A stretch of DNA of 5,949 nucleotides from NCBI GenBank assembly GCA_934427095.1, contig CAKRYM010000101.1, positions 1-5,949 on the forward strand, read 5' to 3'. The notes under the pieces are model-generated. The model was not told the DNA's origin and made no database searches. It was given only the letters and a program-made list of their open reading frames with translations. Shown here piece by piece: positions 1-5,949 of this stretch. Within the stretch, counting starts at the first letter, position 1. Each line of letters begins with the position of its first letter. Made by a program: the position numbers and the translations under genes. This DNA is from an uncultured Bacillota bacterium. GTDB lineage: Bacteria > Bacillota > Dehalobacteriia > UBA4068.

Positions 1-5
1 GTCCT

Positions 6-125
6 ATGGAAACCAATCAATATCTAATTGATTTTTATGAGCACTATGATGAAGAGCAGCGTTTGCTTTCCCCCATGGCTCTGTGGAATTCCTCACAACT
101 ATGCATTATATCAAAAAGTATATAA
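6..125 (+). other. N-terminal fragment of the methyltransferase gene, out of frame with the main ORF
   Basis: An ATG at 6 opens a 39-codon frame ending in TAA at 123-125. Its first 23 codons encode a peptide beginning METNQYLIDFYEHYDEE and ending RLLSP. This looks like the usual N-terminal helix of the Firmicutes methyltransferase whose body lies in another frame from position 83. After the five-C run (70-74) the frame becomes MALWNSSQ and soon stops. Adding one base in that run would give P-HGS-VEFLTTM, the form I recall for this family, joining the two parts into a protein of about 263 residues. The fragment is therefore probably the true 5' end of the gene and not a separate peptide. Only five bases precede the ATG, so its ribosome binding site and any earlier start are not visible. 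Confidence 0.6.
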
Positions 126-796
126 AACCAGGGGACCATGTGTTGGAGATTGGCGCTGGTACTGGACGATATTCCCATGCCTTAGCCCGTCAGGGCTATT
201 TGGTTGACGCAGTAGAATTAGTGGAACATAACATAGATGTTTTTCGCCAAAATACCCTCGCAACAGAAAACATAACCATTCAACAAGGGAATGCCTTGGA
301 TTTATCTGCGTTTCCCGATAACCAGTATGATATTACCCTGCTACTGGGGCCCCTTTATCATCTTTATACCGTAGAAGAAAAGCAACAAGCTTTGCGCGAG
401 GCTATTCGCACCACAAAGCCTGGGGGGATTCTTTTTGCAGCCTATGTCATATCTGATGGCTGTTTGCTTGATGAAGGGTTTCATCGAGGCAATATTAATG
501 TGGCAGAGTATATCAAAAATGGTCTGCTGGATGCCAAAACCTTTGCTGCAAAATCAGAACCAAAGGATTTATTTGAGCTGGTACGCAAAGAGGATATTGA
601 CCAATTGATGACCGGATTTCCAACCACCCGATTGCATTATGTGGCAACAGATGGCTGTGCTTTATTGCTTCGGGAAGCCATAGATCAAATGGATCAGGAG
701 ATGTTTCAATTGTATTTAACCTATCATTTGGCAACTTGTGAACGAGAAGATTTACTGGGGTTTACTAGTCATGCTCTCGATGTCTTCAGAAAATAG
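83..796 (+). CDS. Class I SAM-dependent methyltransferase, apparently 5'-truncated by a frameshift
   Basis: This frame encodes 237 residues of a Rossmann-fold methyltransferase that transfers a methyl group from S-adenosylmethionine to an unknown acceptor, presumably in the cytoplasm. Motif I, VLEIGAGTGRY, is at about residues 20-30. The acidic residue expected to bind the SAM ribose is E45 in VDAVELVEHN. A GNALDL segment with D73 and the post-motif LLLGPLYHLY (86-95) follow, then KPGG near residue 113. The C-terminal half contains LFELVRKEDID and TRLHYVATDG blocks typical of a Firmicutes subfamily of small-molecule or uncharacterised methyltransferases. The listed start is a GTG with no Shine-Dalgarno sequence upstream; it is only the first start codon available in this frame. 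The likely true start is the ATG at 6, reached through a one-base slip at the C tract 70-74. All SAM-binding motifs are downstream of the break. Product class is confident; substrate is unknown. Confidence 0.85.
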   Translation: MEFLTTMHYIKKYIKPGDHVLEIGAGTGRYSHALARQGYLVDAVELVEHNIDVFRQNTLATENITIQQGNALDLSAFPDNQYDITLLLGPLYHLYTVEEKQQALREAIRTTKPGGILFAAYVISDGCLLDEGFHRGNINVAEYIKNGLLDAKTFAAKSEPKDLFELVRKEDIDQLMTGFPTTRLHYVATDGCALLLREAIDQMDQEMFQLYLTYHLATCEREDLLGFTSHALDVFRK

Positions 797-849
797 AAAA
801 AGGCCAGCCCGGATCAGCCCCTGTGCAGAAAAATGCAGAATACAAAAAC

Positions 850-875
850 GGGAAAGAAGGTAATCCTTCTTTCCC
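850..875. terminator. Bidirectional intrinsic terminator between convergent genes
   Basis: GGGAAAGAAGG (850-860) and CCTTCTTTCCC (865-875) form a perfect 11-bp stem with a four-base TAAT loop. On the plus strand it is followed by ATTTCTTGTTTT, and on the minus strand by GTTTTTGTATT, so it can act in both directions; the minus-strand U tract is the more continuous one. It sits 53 nt after the methyltransferase stop and 78 nt after the dgt stop, where a shared terminator for convergent genes is expected. The rest of the gap 797-953 shows nothing I can name. Confidence 0.88.
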
Positions 876-953
876 ATTTCTTGTTTTACTTGGTCTTTAC
901 GCAATAACTAGCCCCCAGCAAAACCACATATTACATGGATAGAACAATTCTGT

Positions 954-1940
954 TTATTTTATCAAGCCTTGTTCCATAAACGTATGATACGTATGCAAGG
1001 CAAAGGTGTCCGTCATCCCAGCGATATAATCTCGTACCGCCAGCCAATGGGGTTCGCCACGATATTCCTCTGGCAGCAATTCCGGTTCCGCCAAAAAAAG
1101 ATGGTACAACTGGTCAATATAGCCGTCTAACCGGTTTTCCTCCGCAATTTTTCTAGGGTGGTAATAGACTTTTTCAAACATGAATTCCCTTAGCTCTTCC
1201 ATAGCGCTAGCAATAGGGGCAGACATGGCGATTACCGGTTTACCGCTGCTTTCCTGTACAATATCGTGAACCATGGTATCAATACGCTGGCTATGCCGGT
1301 CGCCCAGCAAGCGTAAAGTAGAATCCGGTAATTGATGATACTCCAAATAACCGCTACGCACTGCATCATCAATATCATGATTCAAATAAGCAATACGGTC
1401 ACAATAGCGAACGATACAACCTTCCAAGGTGGAAGGTTCCCCTTCCCCACTATGATGCAGAATTCCATCCCTTACCTCTGCTGTGAGATTCAACCCCTGG
1501 CCATTATGCTCCAAGACATCCACCACTCTTAGGCTTTGTTCCCGGTGATGAAAGGGGCCGCAAATCCGGTGCAAGGCTCTTTCTCCGGCATGGCCAAAGG
1601 GCGTGTGGCCCAAATCATGTCCTAAAGCAATGGCTTCTGTCAAATCCTCGTTAAGGCGTAAAGCCCGAGCGATGGTCCTGGCAATTTGGGAAACTTCTAA
1701 CGTATGCGTGAGCCGTGTACGAAAATGATCCCCTTCGGGATTAATAAAAACCTGTGTTTTATGTTTTAACCGGCGAAAGGCTTTACAATGGATAATCCGA
1801 TCTCGATCCCGCTGATATGGAGTACGGATAGTGCATTCCACCTCCGGCACGGCACGGCCTGCGGTTTCGTCAGCAAAGGAAGCCCATGGCGCTAGATAAT
1901 GATGCTCAAATTCCAGCCATTGATCTGCTACAACAGGCAT
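954..1940 (-). CDS. dgt: Deoxyguanosinetriphosphate triphosphohydrolase-like protein (HD domain)
   Basis: The predicted 328-residue cytoplasmic protein belongs to the dGTPase family, which hydrolyses dNTPs to deoxynucleoside and triphosphate and so adjusts DNA precursor pools. Family blocks are present in order: TPYQRDRDRIIH, RRLKHKTQVF (about 56-65), EGDHFRTRLTHTLEV with metal ligand H79, ALGHDLGHTPFGHAGE with the HD pair H108-D109, and RYCDRIAYLNHDIDD with D181 as the likely fourth ligand. Length fits the short clostridial form. The frame extends 17 codons further upstream, but the ATG at 1940 is preferred: AAAGGAGG lies 7 nt before it, the protein then begins MPVVADQWLE, and the extra codons cover a candidate promoter. 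The gene lies 57 nt after livF on the same strand and ends before the hairpin at 850-875. Nucleotide preference cannot be read from sequence; members of this type may act on several dNTPs or need a dNTP activator. Confidence 0.93.
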   Translation of the reverse strand: MPVVADQWLEFEHHYLAPWASFADETAGRAVPEVECTIRTPYQRDRDRIIHCKAFRRLKHKTQVFINPEGDHFRTRLTHTLEVSQIARTIARALRLNEDLTEAIALGHDLGHTPFGHAGERALHRICGPFHHREQSLRVVDVLEHNGQGLNLTAEVRDGILHHSGEGEPSTLEGCIVRYCDRIAYLNHDIDDAVRSGYLEYHQLPDSTLRLLGDRHSQRIDTMVHDIVQESSGKPVIAMSAPIASAMEELREFMFEKVYYHPRKIAEENRLDGYIDQLYHLFLAEPELLPEEYRGEPHWLAVRDYIAGMTDTFALHTYHTFMEQGLIK

Positions 1941-1947
1941 AAATCTG

Positions 1948-1955
1948 CCTCCTTT
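1948..1955 (-). promoter_or_regulatory. Ribosome binding site of dgt
   Basis: The minus strand reads AAAGGAGG followed by CAGATTT and then ATG at 1940. This is a near-perfect Shine-Dalgarno sequence with a 7-nt spacer, and it decides the start of dgt against the longer frame that begins at 1991. Confidence 0.9.
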
Positions 1956-1962
1956 CGCCAAC

Positions 1963-1991
1963 ATCATAGCACGATAAATGGGGAAATACAA
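1963..1991 (-). promoter_or_regulatory. Candidate sigma-A type promoter for dgt
   Basis: On the minus strand TTGTAT (1991-1986) is separated by exactly 17 bases from TATGAT (1968-1963). The -10 box matches the TATAAT consensus at five of six positions; the -35 box matches TTGACA at only three of six. Transcription would begin near 1956, giving a very short leader that contains the dgt Shine-Dalgarno sequence. The -35 box lies just after the livF stop codon (2000-1998). It would allow dgt to be expressed apart from the liv operon. It is a pattern match only and could be chance in AT-rich spacer DNA. Confidence 0.4.
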
Positions 1992-1997
1992 GATAGA

Positions 1998-2732
1998 TTA
2001 GGAAGGATTCTCCTTTTTCCCTAAGCCTAAATAGGCCTGGGCAATGCGGGAATCCCCTTCTAGCATCTCTCGGCTACCCGAAAGAACAATTTTCCCATTT
2101 GCTAAAACATAACCTTGATCTGCGCCCTGTAAAGCCAAGGCAGCATTTTCTTCTATCAGCAAAATGGGAATACCATCCGCTTTTAAAGAAAGAATCACGT
2201 GCAAAATTTCTTTCACCATCAATGGAGAAAGGCCCATACTTGGCTCATCCAAAAGTAGTAAACGAGGATTGCTCATCAACCCGCGACCTAAGGCCAACAA
2301 TTGCTGTTCTCCACCAGATAAAGTTCCGCCTGGCTGCTTTCTTCGTTCCGCCAACCGCGGAAAACGCCGGTATACTTCAGCCAAGCGTTTCTCCTGCTTC
2401 TCCCCTCTTGCTTGCAAATAGGCGCCCAGACGGAGATTTTCCTCTACCGTAAGGTCGCTAAACACATGCCGGCCTTCTGGCACGTGAATTAGTCCCGCGG
2501 CAGCAGTTCTTTCTGCGGGCCAACCAGTGATCTCTTGTTCACGAAACCATACATGTCCAGCAGTAGGCTTAAGCAAACCCGACAATGTTTTCAGTAAAGT
2601 GGTTTTACCACTGCCATTGGCGCCCAAAAAAGCAGTAACCCCTTCTTCCACCGTAAAATCGATAGCTCTCAAGACTTCCATCTGATGGTAACCGACGGTG
2701 AGCCCATTGACCCGCAACAAGGGTTTTCCCAC
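1998..2732 (-). CDS. livF: Branched-chain amino acid ABC transporter ATP-binding protein LivF
   Basis: The 244-residue protein is one of two ATPases that power the liv importer on the cytoplasmic side of the membrane. Walker A is GANGSGKT (37-44), the LivF-typical VPEGR follows at 84-88, the ABC signature is LSGGEQQ (138-144), and Walker B is LLLLDEPS (158-165) with catalytic E163. The switch region reads LLIEENA, lacking the usual histidine, which is normal for LivF. The start is GTG at 2732, preceded by AGGGGAGG with a 10-nt spacer. The first 64 nt overlap the end of livG in another frame, so translation is probably coupled to livG. Length and the MGKPLLRVNGLTVGY beginning fit the family. 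Substrate is inferred from family; related systems can carry leucine, isoleucine and valine, or other amino acids, amides or urea. Confidence 0.95.
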   Translation of the reverse strand: MGKPLLRVNGLTVGYHQMEVLRAIDFTVEEGVTAFLGANGSGKTTLLKTLSGLLKPTAGHVWFREQEITGWPAERTAAAGLIHVPEGRHVFSDLTVEENLRLGAYLQARGEKQEKRLAEVYRRFPRLAERRKQPGGTLSGGEQQLLALGRGLMSNPRLLLLDEPSMGLSPLMVKEILHVILSLKADGIPILLIEENAALALQGADQGYVLANGKIVLSGSREMLEGDSRIAQAYLGLGKKENPS

Positions 2733-3514
2733 TTCTCTCTTTCCTCCCCTTTTCCCAAATAAGCCCTGGCCACCTCTGGCAAGCGTAGTACCTCGGTAGG
2801 GTTTCCCTGGGCAAGTAATCGACCTTGATCCAAAACGATTAAGTGTTCTGTGGCCGCAGAAATCAGCTCCATATCATGTTCAATCAGCAGAATGGCCATA
2901 TCCCGTTCTTTTTGGCAATGGTTTAATAAGGCCAATAGCTCTTCTTTTTCCCCATGGTTTAATCCGGCCGCTGGTTCGTCTAATAACAATAGCTTGGGCT
3001 GGGCTGCCAAAGCTCTGGCCCATTCTAAACGTTTTCTATCCCCATAGGGCAGATCCCCTGCCAAAACCTCTTCCCTACCGCTTAGTCCCGTGCTGGCCAA
3101 CAGCATAGAAGCTTGCTCTGCCATGGCTTTTTGCCCAGATTTCCCCTTGCCCAATCCCAACAATTCTTGGCCTGGAGAAGAAAGATAACGCCGAGTAAAC
3201 CCGCTAAGTAAATTCTCCCAGACAGAAAGCCGCGGAAACAGACGCAAATTCTGAAAGGTACGGATCATGCCCAGACGGGCAATAGCGTCTGGGGAAAGTC
3301 CGCAAATCTCCTGCCCGCAAAACCGAATACTCCCTTCATTGGGTCGATAAACACCGGTAAGGCAGTTAAAAAAAGACGTTTTACCAGCGCCGTTCGGTCC
3401 AATTACCCCCGTAATTTGCTTGGGGGGTATCTGAATGGTCAAATGATCCACCGCAGTAACGCCCCCAAAGGACAAGGTCAAGTTTTCTGTTTCCAGGAAC
3501 GTAGTAGCCCCCAT
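2669..3514 (-). CDS. livG: Branched-chain amino acid ABC transporter ATP-binding protein LivG
   Basis: The 281-residue protein is the partner ATPase of LivF. Walker A is GPNGAGKT (39-46), the Q-loop is TFQN with Q88, the signature is the LivG-type LPYGDRK (155-161) in place of LSGGQ, Walker B is LLLLDEP with D179 and E180, and the switch histidine is H213 in LLIEHDM. The family's C-terminal block PEVARAYLG ends near residue 254. A further 27 or so residues (KGEEREKW to IRWKS) follow; they are encoded across the livF Shine-Dalgarno site and first 21 livF codons. This makes LivG longer than the usual roughly 255 residues. The chosen ATG at 3514 has GGAGGGG immediately upstream (3523-3517) and gives the expected short lead into LETENLTLSFGG. 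A TTG at 3529 in the same frame is possible but lacks an upstream Shine-Dalgarno sequence. The gene overlaps livM by 37 nt. Confidence 0.94.
   Translation of the reverse strand: MGATTFLETENLTLSFGGVTAVDHLTIQIPPKQITGVIGPNGAGKTSFFNCLTGVYRPNEGSIRFCGQEICGLSPDAIARLGMIRTFQNLRLFPRLSVWENLLSGFTRRYLSSPGQELLGLGKGKSGQKAMAEQASMLLASTGLSGREEVLAGDLPYGDRKRLEWARALAAQPKLLLLDEPAAGLNHGEKEELLALLNHCQKERDMAILLIEHDMELISAATEHLIVLDQGRLLAQGNPTEVLRLPEVARAYLGKGEEREKWENPCCGSMGSPSVTIRWKS
2743..2750 (-). promoter_or_regulatory. Ribosome binding site of livF, inside livG
   Basis: AGGGGAGG on the minus strand lies 10 nt before the livF GTG at 2732. It is inside the livG reading frame, where it encodes part of the KGEER stretch just after the normal LivG end. 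It supports the GTG as the livF start. Confidence 0.75.
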
Positions 3515-4395
3515 AACCCCTCCGGACAAAAGATCATCACCAAAATCAACAAAATCCCAAAGAGAAGAATACGCCCTTCGCCTAGGAAACGAAACAGCTC
3601 CGGTAACAGGACAAAAAAAGCTCCGCCCAGCATCGCGCCCTGATAATGGCCAGATCCACCCAAAACCACAGCCAAAAGAATATTCGCAGAAAACTGAAAG
3701 GTAAAGGTGGTTGGGGTAACGGCAGTCATTTTTGCCGCAAAAAAACTTCCTGTCAATGTGCCTAGAACAGAGCTAATCCCATAGGCCATGAGTTTTCGTT
3801 TCATGACTGGGATACCCATGGCAGCGGCAGCATCCTCATCTTCTCGAATACAACGAAATTCCAAACCCAAACGAGAATGTTCCAATCGTTGCAAAAACAG
3901 GGCAAACAATAGGGCTAAGCCTAAAAAAAGAAAATACCAATGAATGCCTTTTGTTAAGGGCATTCCCCATAAAGAAGGGCGTGGCAAACCATTCAACCCT
4001 TGGGCGCCACCGGTAATGGGCAGATTGCGTAAAAGAATACGCACCATTTCCCCAATGCCCAAGGTTACCATGGCAAAGTAATCCCCCCGCAGGGTTCTGG
4101 CTGGCCAGCCGGAAAGCACGGCAAATAATGCGCCGGCCAAAGCAGACAAAGGTAAAGTCAACCAAAAGGATACGCCCTGTTGCATCAGCATACCACTGAC
4201 ATAAGCCCCAATGGCAATTTTCGCCCCGTACCCCATATCCCATAATCCGCAATAGCCCACAGAAACGCTGCATCCCATGGCCAGCAGCATATAAAATAGA
4301 ACATTCCAGCCAACTTCCAGCCCGTAACCAGACACCAAAAAAGGTAGGCTAATGCCGGCCAACAAAAGCAAAAAAAGAAAACCATGGCGTGCCAT
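3478..4395 (-). CDS. livM: Branched-chain amino acid ABC transporter permease LivM
   Basis: This 305-residue integral membrane protein forms half of the translocation channel with LivH. Hydrophobic segments fill most of the chain, beginning with GFLFLLLLAGISLPFLV (5-21). Family blocks include GLWDMGYGAKIAIGAY (50-65), corresponding to the usual G-x-LSLGHAAFFGIGAY, then TLRGDYFAMVTLGIGEMVR (101-119) and TGGAQGLNGL. The cytoplasmic EAA-like loop REDEDAAAAMGI (184-195) contacts the ATPases, LGGSGHYQGAMLGG is at 245-258, and the PEGLWG ending is at 291-296. The frame runs 31 codons further upstream, but that part is the livH C-terminus read in another frame. The start is the ATG at 4395, which shares one base with the livH TGA stop (TGATG). 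A GTG at 4398 is an equally workable alternative. AAAGGA lies about 10 nt upstream of the ATG. Coupled translation with livH is likely. Confidence 0.93.
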   Translation of the reverse strand: MARHGFLFLLLLAGISLPFLVSGYGLEVGWNVLFYMLLAMGCSVSVGYCGLWDMGYGAKIAIGAYVSGMLMQQGVSFWLTLPLSALAGALFAVLSGWPARTLRGDYFAMVTLGIGEMVRILLRNLPITGGAQGLNGLPRPSLWGMPLTKGIHWYFLFLGLALLFALFLQRLEHSRLGLEFRCIREDEDAAAAMGIPVMKRKLMAYGISSVLGTLTGSFFAAKMTAVTPTTFTFQFSANILLAVVLGGSGHYQGAMLGGAFFVLLPELFRFLGEGRILLFGILLILVMIFCPEGLWGLLRSWKQKT

Positions 4396-5246
4396 CACAT
4401 GCGCGTCCTTTCTCCTTTCCCCAATAACCCCTGCGGTCGAAAAAGCAAGACCAAAATGAGCAGGAGAAAAGAAAAGGCGTCTTTCCAAGAAGAGCCGAGA
4501 AATTGTGTTCCTAGGGTTTCCAGCATGCCCAAAAGTAAACCGCCCAACAAAGCGCCTGGTAAAGACCCAATTCCTCCAATTACTGCAGCGGTAAAGGCTT
4601 TAATCCCCATCAAATAACCCATGGAATAATGCAAAGAGCCATAATACAAACAAGACATCATGGCAGCCGCTGCAGCTAAGGCTGACCCCAAGAAAAAGGT
4701 AATCCCTACCACGCGGCTGACGGGTATGCCCATAAGAGAAGCAGTCTCCTGATCCAAAGAAACCGCCCGCATGGCTAAACCAAGGCGAGTATGACGAATC
4801 ACCCAGTTTAAGGCCAGCATAAGTCCAGCAGCAGCGAAAAGCAGCAAAAGCTGCATTCTTCCGGTGGAGATACCTTGATTAGGATAAAACAAAAATTGGC
4901 CCTGGCTAATCAACATCACGCCGTTAGAAAGGACCAATGATACCCCGATGGCCGTAATCAGCAACGACATACGCGGCGCCTGCAATAAAGGCCGGTAAGC
5001 CAGTCGGTAAATGGCGATACCCAGCAACCCGCAGCCCAAGACAGAAAGGATAGCGCCGGCAGCAGGCCCCACAAAAGAGGCGCCCAAGAAGAAAAAACAA
5101 CCGGCCATAAACACATCCCCGTGGGCAAAATTAATCATGCGTACAATACCGTAAACCATGGAATAACCCAAGGCCACCAGGGCATAAAAGGAGCCTAGGA
5201 CCAAACCGTTAAAAACCTGCCTAAGGATGGCGTCGCCAATGGTCAT
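4395..5246 (-). CDS. livH: Branched-chain amino acid ABC transporter permease LivH
   Basis: The 283-residue membrane protein is the second permease of the importer. It opens with the family pattern RQVFNGLVLGSFYALVALGY followed by MVYGIVRMINFAHGD (30-44), which is diagnostic for LivH. Also present are the cytoplasmic coupling loop around AMRAVSLDQETASLMGI (158-174), KAFTAAVIGGIGSLPGALLGG (216-236) and the closing RPQGLLGKG. The open frame continues 18 codons upstream into livK, but the ATG at 5246 is preferred. The family normally begins about 12 residues before FNGL, and the livK stop lies one base upstream. A modest GGGGG (5257-5253) sits 6 nt before the start, so translation may depend on coupling with livK. 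The gene ends in TGA overlapping the livM ATG by one base. Confidence 0.94.
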   Translation of the reverse strand: MTIGDAILRQVFNGLVLGSFYALVALGYSMVYGIVRMINFAHGDVFMAGCFFFLGASFVGPAAGAILSVLGCGLLGIAIYRLAYRPLLQAPRMSLLITAIGVSLVLSNGVMLISQGQFLFYPNQGISTGRMQLLLLFAAAGLMLALNWVIRHTRLGLAMRAVSLDQETASLMGIPVSRVVGITFFLGSALAAAAAMMSCLYYGSLHYSMGYLMGIKAFTAAVIGGIGSLPGALLGGLLLGMLETLGTQFLGSSWKDAFSFLLLILVLLFRPQGLLGKGERTRM

Positions 5247-5247
5247 C

Positions 5248-5949
5248 TCAATCCCCCAGCACATTTTCATGGAGCAAAAAACTTCCCTGCTCCGGATCAA
5301 TTTCCAGTAACATAAAATTATTATTCGGCCGTTCTCTAGTATCTTCCGTGAAGGTCACCCGACCAGAAAGCCCCTGATAATCCGTATCCTGGATAGCTTG
5401 CCGTAAATCGTCATATTCCAGCGAGCCGCAAGCGGTAATCGCTTCCGCTAAAACATAGATGGAATCATAACACAAGGTAGAAAAAGCACGCGGTTGTAAC
5501 CCGCCCGTATGAGCAGCATAACGGCTACTATATTCCTGTCCACCAGGGATATATTCCACATAAGGCGGGGAAATCACAAACACATTTTTTCCTGCGCTAC
5601 CAGTACCTTGAATGATCGTAGGATCAGCGCATCCATCTCCCAACACCACTGGGCCGGTATATCCCCCCTGCCGCAGTTGTCGAATCAAATTTACGGCATC
5701 CGCATAATATCCCGCAAAAAACACCACATCGGTCTGATGATAACAAACGGAAGTAACAATAGCGGAGTAATCCGCGGTATTCTTTTCCGATAATTCCCGG
5801 GTGGCTATGGTAAGGCCCGGTTGTTCGGATAGGACTTCCAAAATACGGTCATTTAAATCTGCTGTATAAGCGTCCCCTTGTTGAATCAAAGCAATACGAT
5901 TGCCTGCGTCCAGCCAATCCAGGCAATTTGCAACCGCTCTGGCTTGGAC
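5248..5949 (-). CDS. livK: Branched-chain amino acid ABC transporter substrate-binding protein, partial (5' end outside window)
   Basis: The last 233 residues of a type 1 periplasmic-binding protein (Leu/Ile/Val receptor family) are visible; the frame is open to the window edge, so the signal peptide or lipobox, true start and promoter are missing. Recognisable family features are NRIALIQQGDAYTADLND, the DYSAIVTSV segment (family form DFSAILTKI), DVVFFAGYYADAVNLIRQLRQ, GPVVLGDGCADPTII, and AFSTLCYDSIYVLAEAI corresponding to the conserved AYDAV/YLLAEAI helix. It ends LSGRVTFTEDTRERPNNNFMLLEID, where the family usually has G-x-I-x-F-D-x-x-GD. The protein should be exported and deliver ligand to LivHM; in Bacillota it would probably be a lipoprotein. 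It ends one base before livH. A TTG at 5889 begins the longest startable frame in the window but is internal, since coding continues upstream of it. Substrate may be a branched-chain or other amino acid. Confidence 0.92.
   Translation of the reverse strand, partial: VQARAVANCLDWLDAGNRIALIQQGDAYTADLNDRILEVLSEQPGLTIATRELSEKNTADYSAIVTSVCYHQTDVVFFAGYYADAVNLIRQLRQGGYTGPVVLGDGCADPTIIQGTGSAGKNVFVISPPYVEYIPGGQEYSSRYAAHTGGLQPRAFSTLCYDSIYVLAEAITACGSLEYDDLRQAIQDTDYQGLSGRVTFTEDTRERPNNNFMLLEIDPEQGSFLLHENVLGD

Noticed and set aside
820..845. Short repeat TGCAGAA occurring twice after the methyltransferase
   Set aside because: Two 7-base copies a few bases apart with no pairing potential beyond four bases are within chance expectation.
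940..952. Small inverted repeat AGAA-CAA-TTCT
   Set aside because: The four-base arms are too short to support an operator or terminator call, and the stronger hairpin at 850-875 explains termination.
1941..1991. Seventeen-codon N-terminal extension of the dGTPase
   Set aside because: The strong AAAGGAGG site directs initiation at 1940, and the extension does not resemble family N-termini as I know them.
2099..2452. 117-codon plus-strand frame opposite livF
   Set aside because: It is antisense to conserved ATPase motifs and shows no recognisable domain or ribosome site.
1998..2732. LivF lacks the switch-loop histidine (LLIEENA)
   Set aside because: LivF proteins usually have E-Q-N or E-E-N at this place, so the replacement is a family trait and not a defect.
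2605..2814. Small minus-strand frame (69 codons) across the livG-livF junction
   Set aside because: It is a third-frame shadow of livG and livF with no family resemblance and no ribosome site of its own.
2669..3514. LivG ABC signature reads LPYGD and not LSGGQ
   Set aside because: LivG members commonly have LSYG or LPYG followed by D or Q; the protein has all other ATPase motifs.
3836..4273. 145-codon minus-strand frame inside livM
   Set aside because: It is an alternate-frame shadow of a clear LivM coding sequence, with composition typical of out-of-frame translation.
4396..4488. Thirty-one-codon N-terminal extension of LivM
   Set aside because: It lies wholly inside livH and is read out of frame; the permease's hydrophobic start follows the ATG at 4395.

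Overview
The window looks like ordinary chromosomal DNA from a Bacillota (Firmicutes) bacterium, probably Clostridia or Negativicutes. The clues are strong purine-rich Shine-Dalgarno (SD) sites, GTG starts, a short clostridial-type dGTPase and moderate GC. This placement is inference; no 16S rRNA or other marker gene is present.

Layout: a plus-strand class I SAM-dependent methyltransferase gene (about 6-796) occupies the left end. It appears to carry a one-base deletion in a C tract near its 5' end. A perfect 11-bp hairpin (850-875), T-rich on both flanks, separates it from a convergent minus-strand block that fills the rest of the window. Read in the direction of transcription (right to left), that block is livK (3' part only, cut by the window edge), livH, livM, livG, livF and then a dGTPase-like HD-domain gene (dgt).

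The five liv genes encode a complete branched-chain amino acid type ABC importer: a type 1 periplasmic-binding-fold receptor, two membrane permeases and two ATPases. They are packed with a 1-nt gap (livK-livH), a 1-nt overlap (livH-livM), a 37-nt overlap (livM-livG) and a 64-nt overlap (livG-livF), so translational coupling is likely. The dgt gene follows 57 nt after livF. It has an excellent SD and a candidate promoter overlapping the livF stop codon, so it may be read both from the operon and by itself.

I do not see a new multi-gene system here. The points worth a second look are the probable frameshift in the methyltransferase, an unusual LivG tail that reads into livF, the possible internal dgt promoter, and an excess of the palindrome CCATGG (11 copies). 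I saw no tRNA, rRNA, CRISPR array, insertion sequence or riboswitch. The only gene-free stretch (797-953) is 157 bases and contains the shared terminator.
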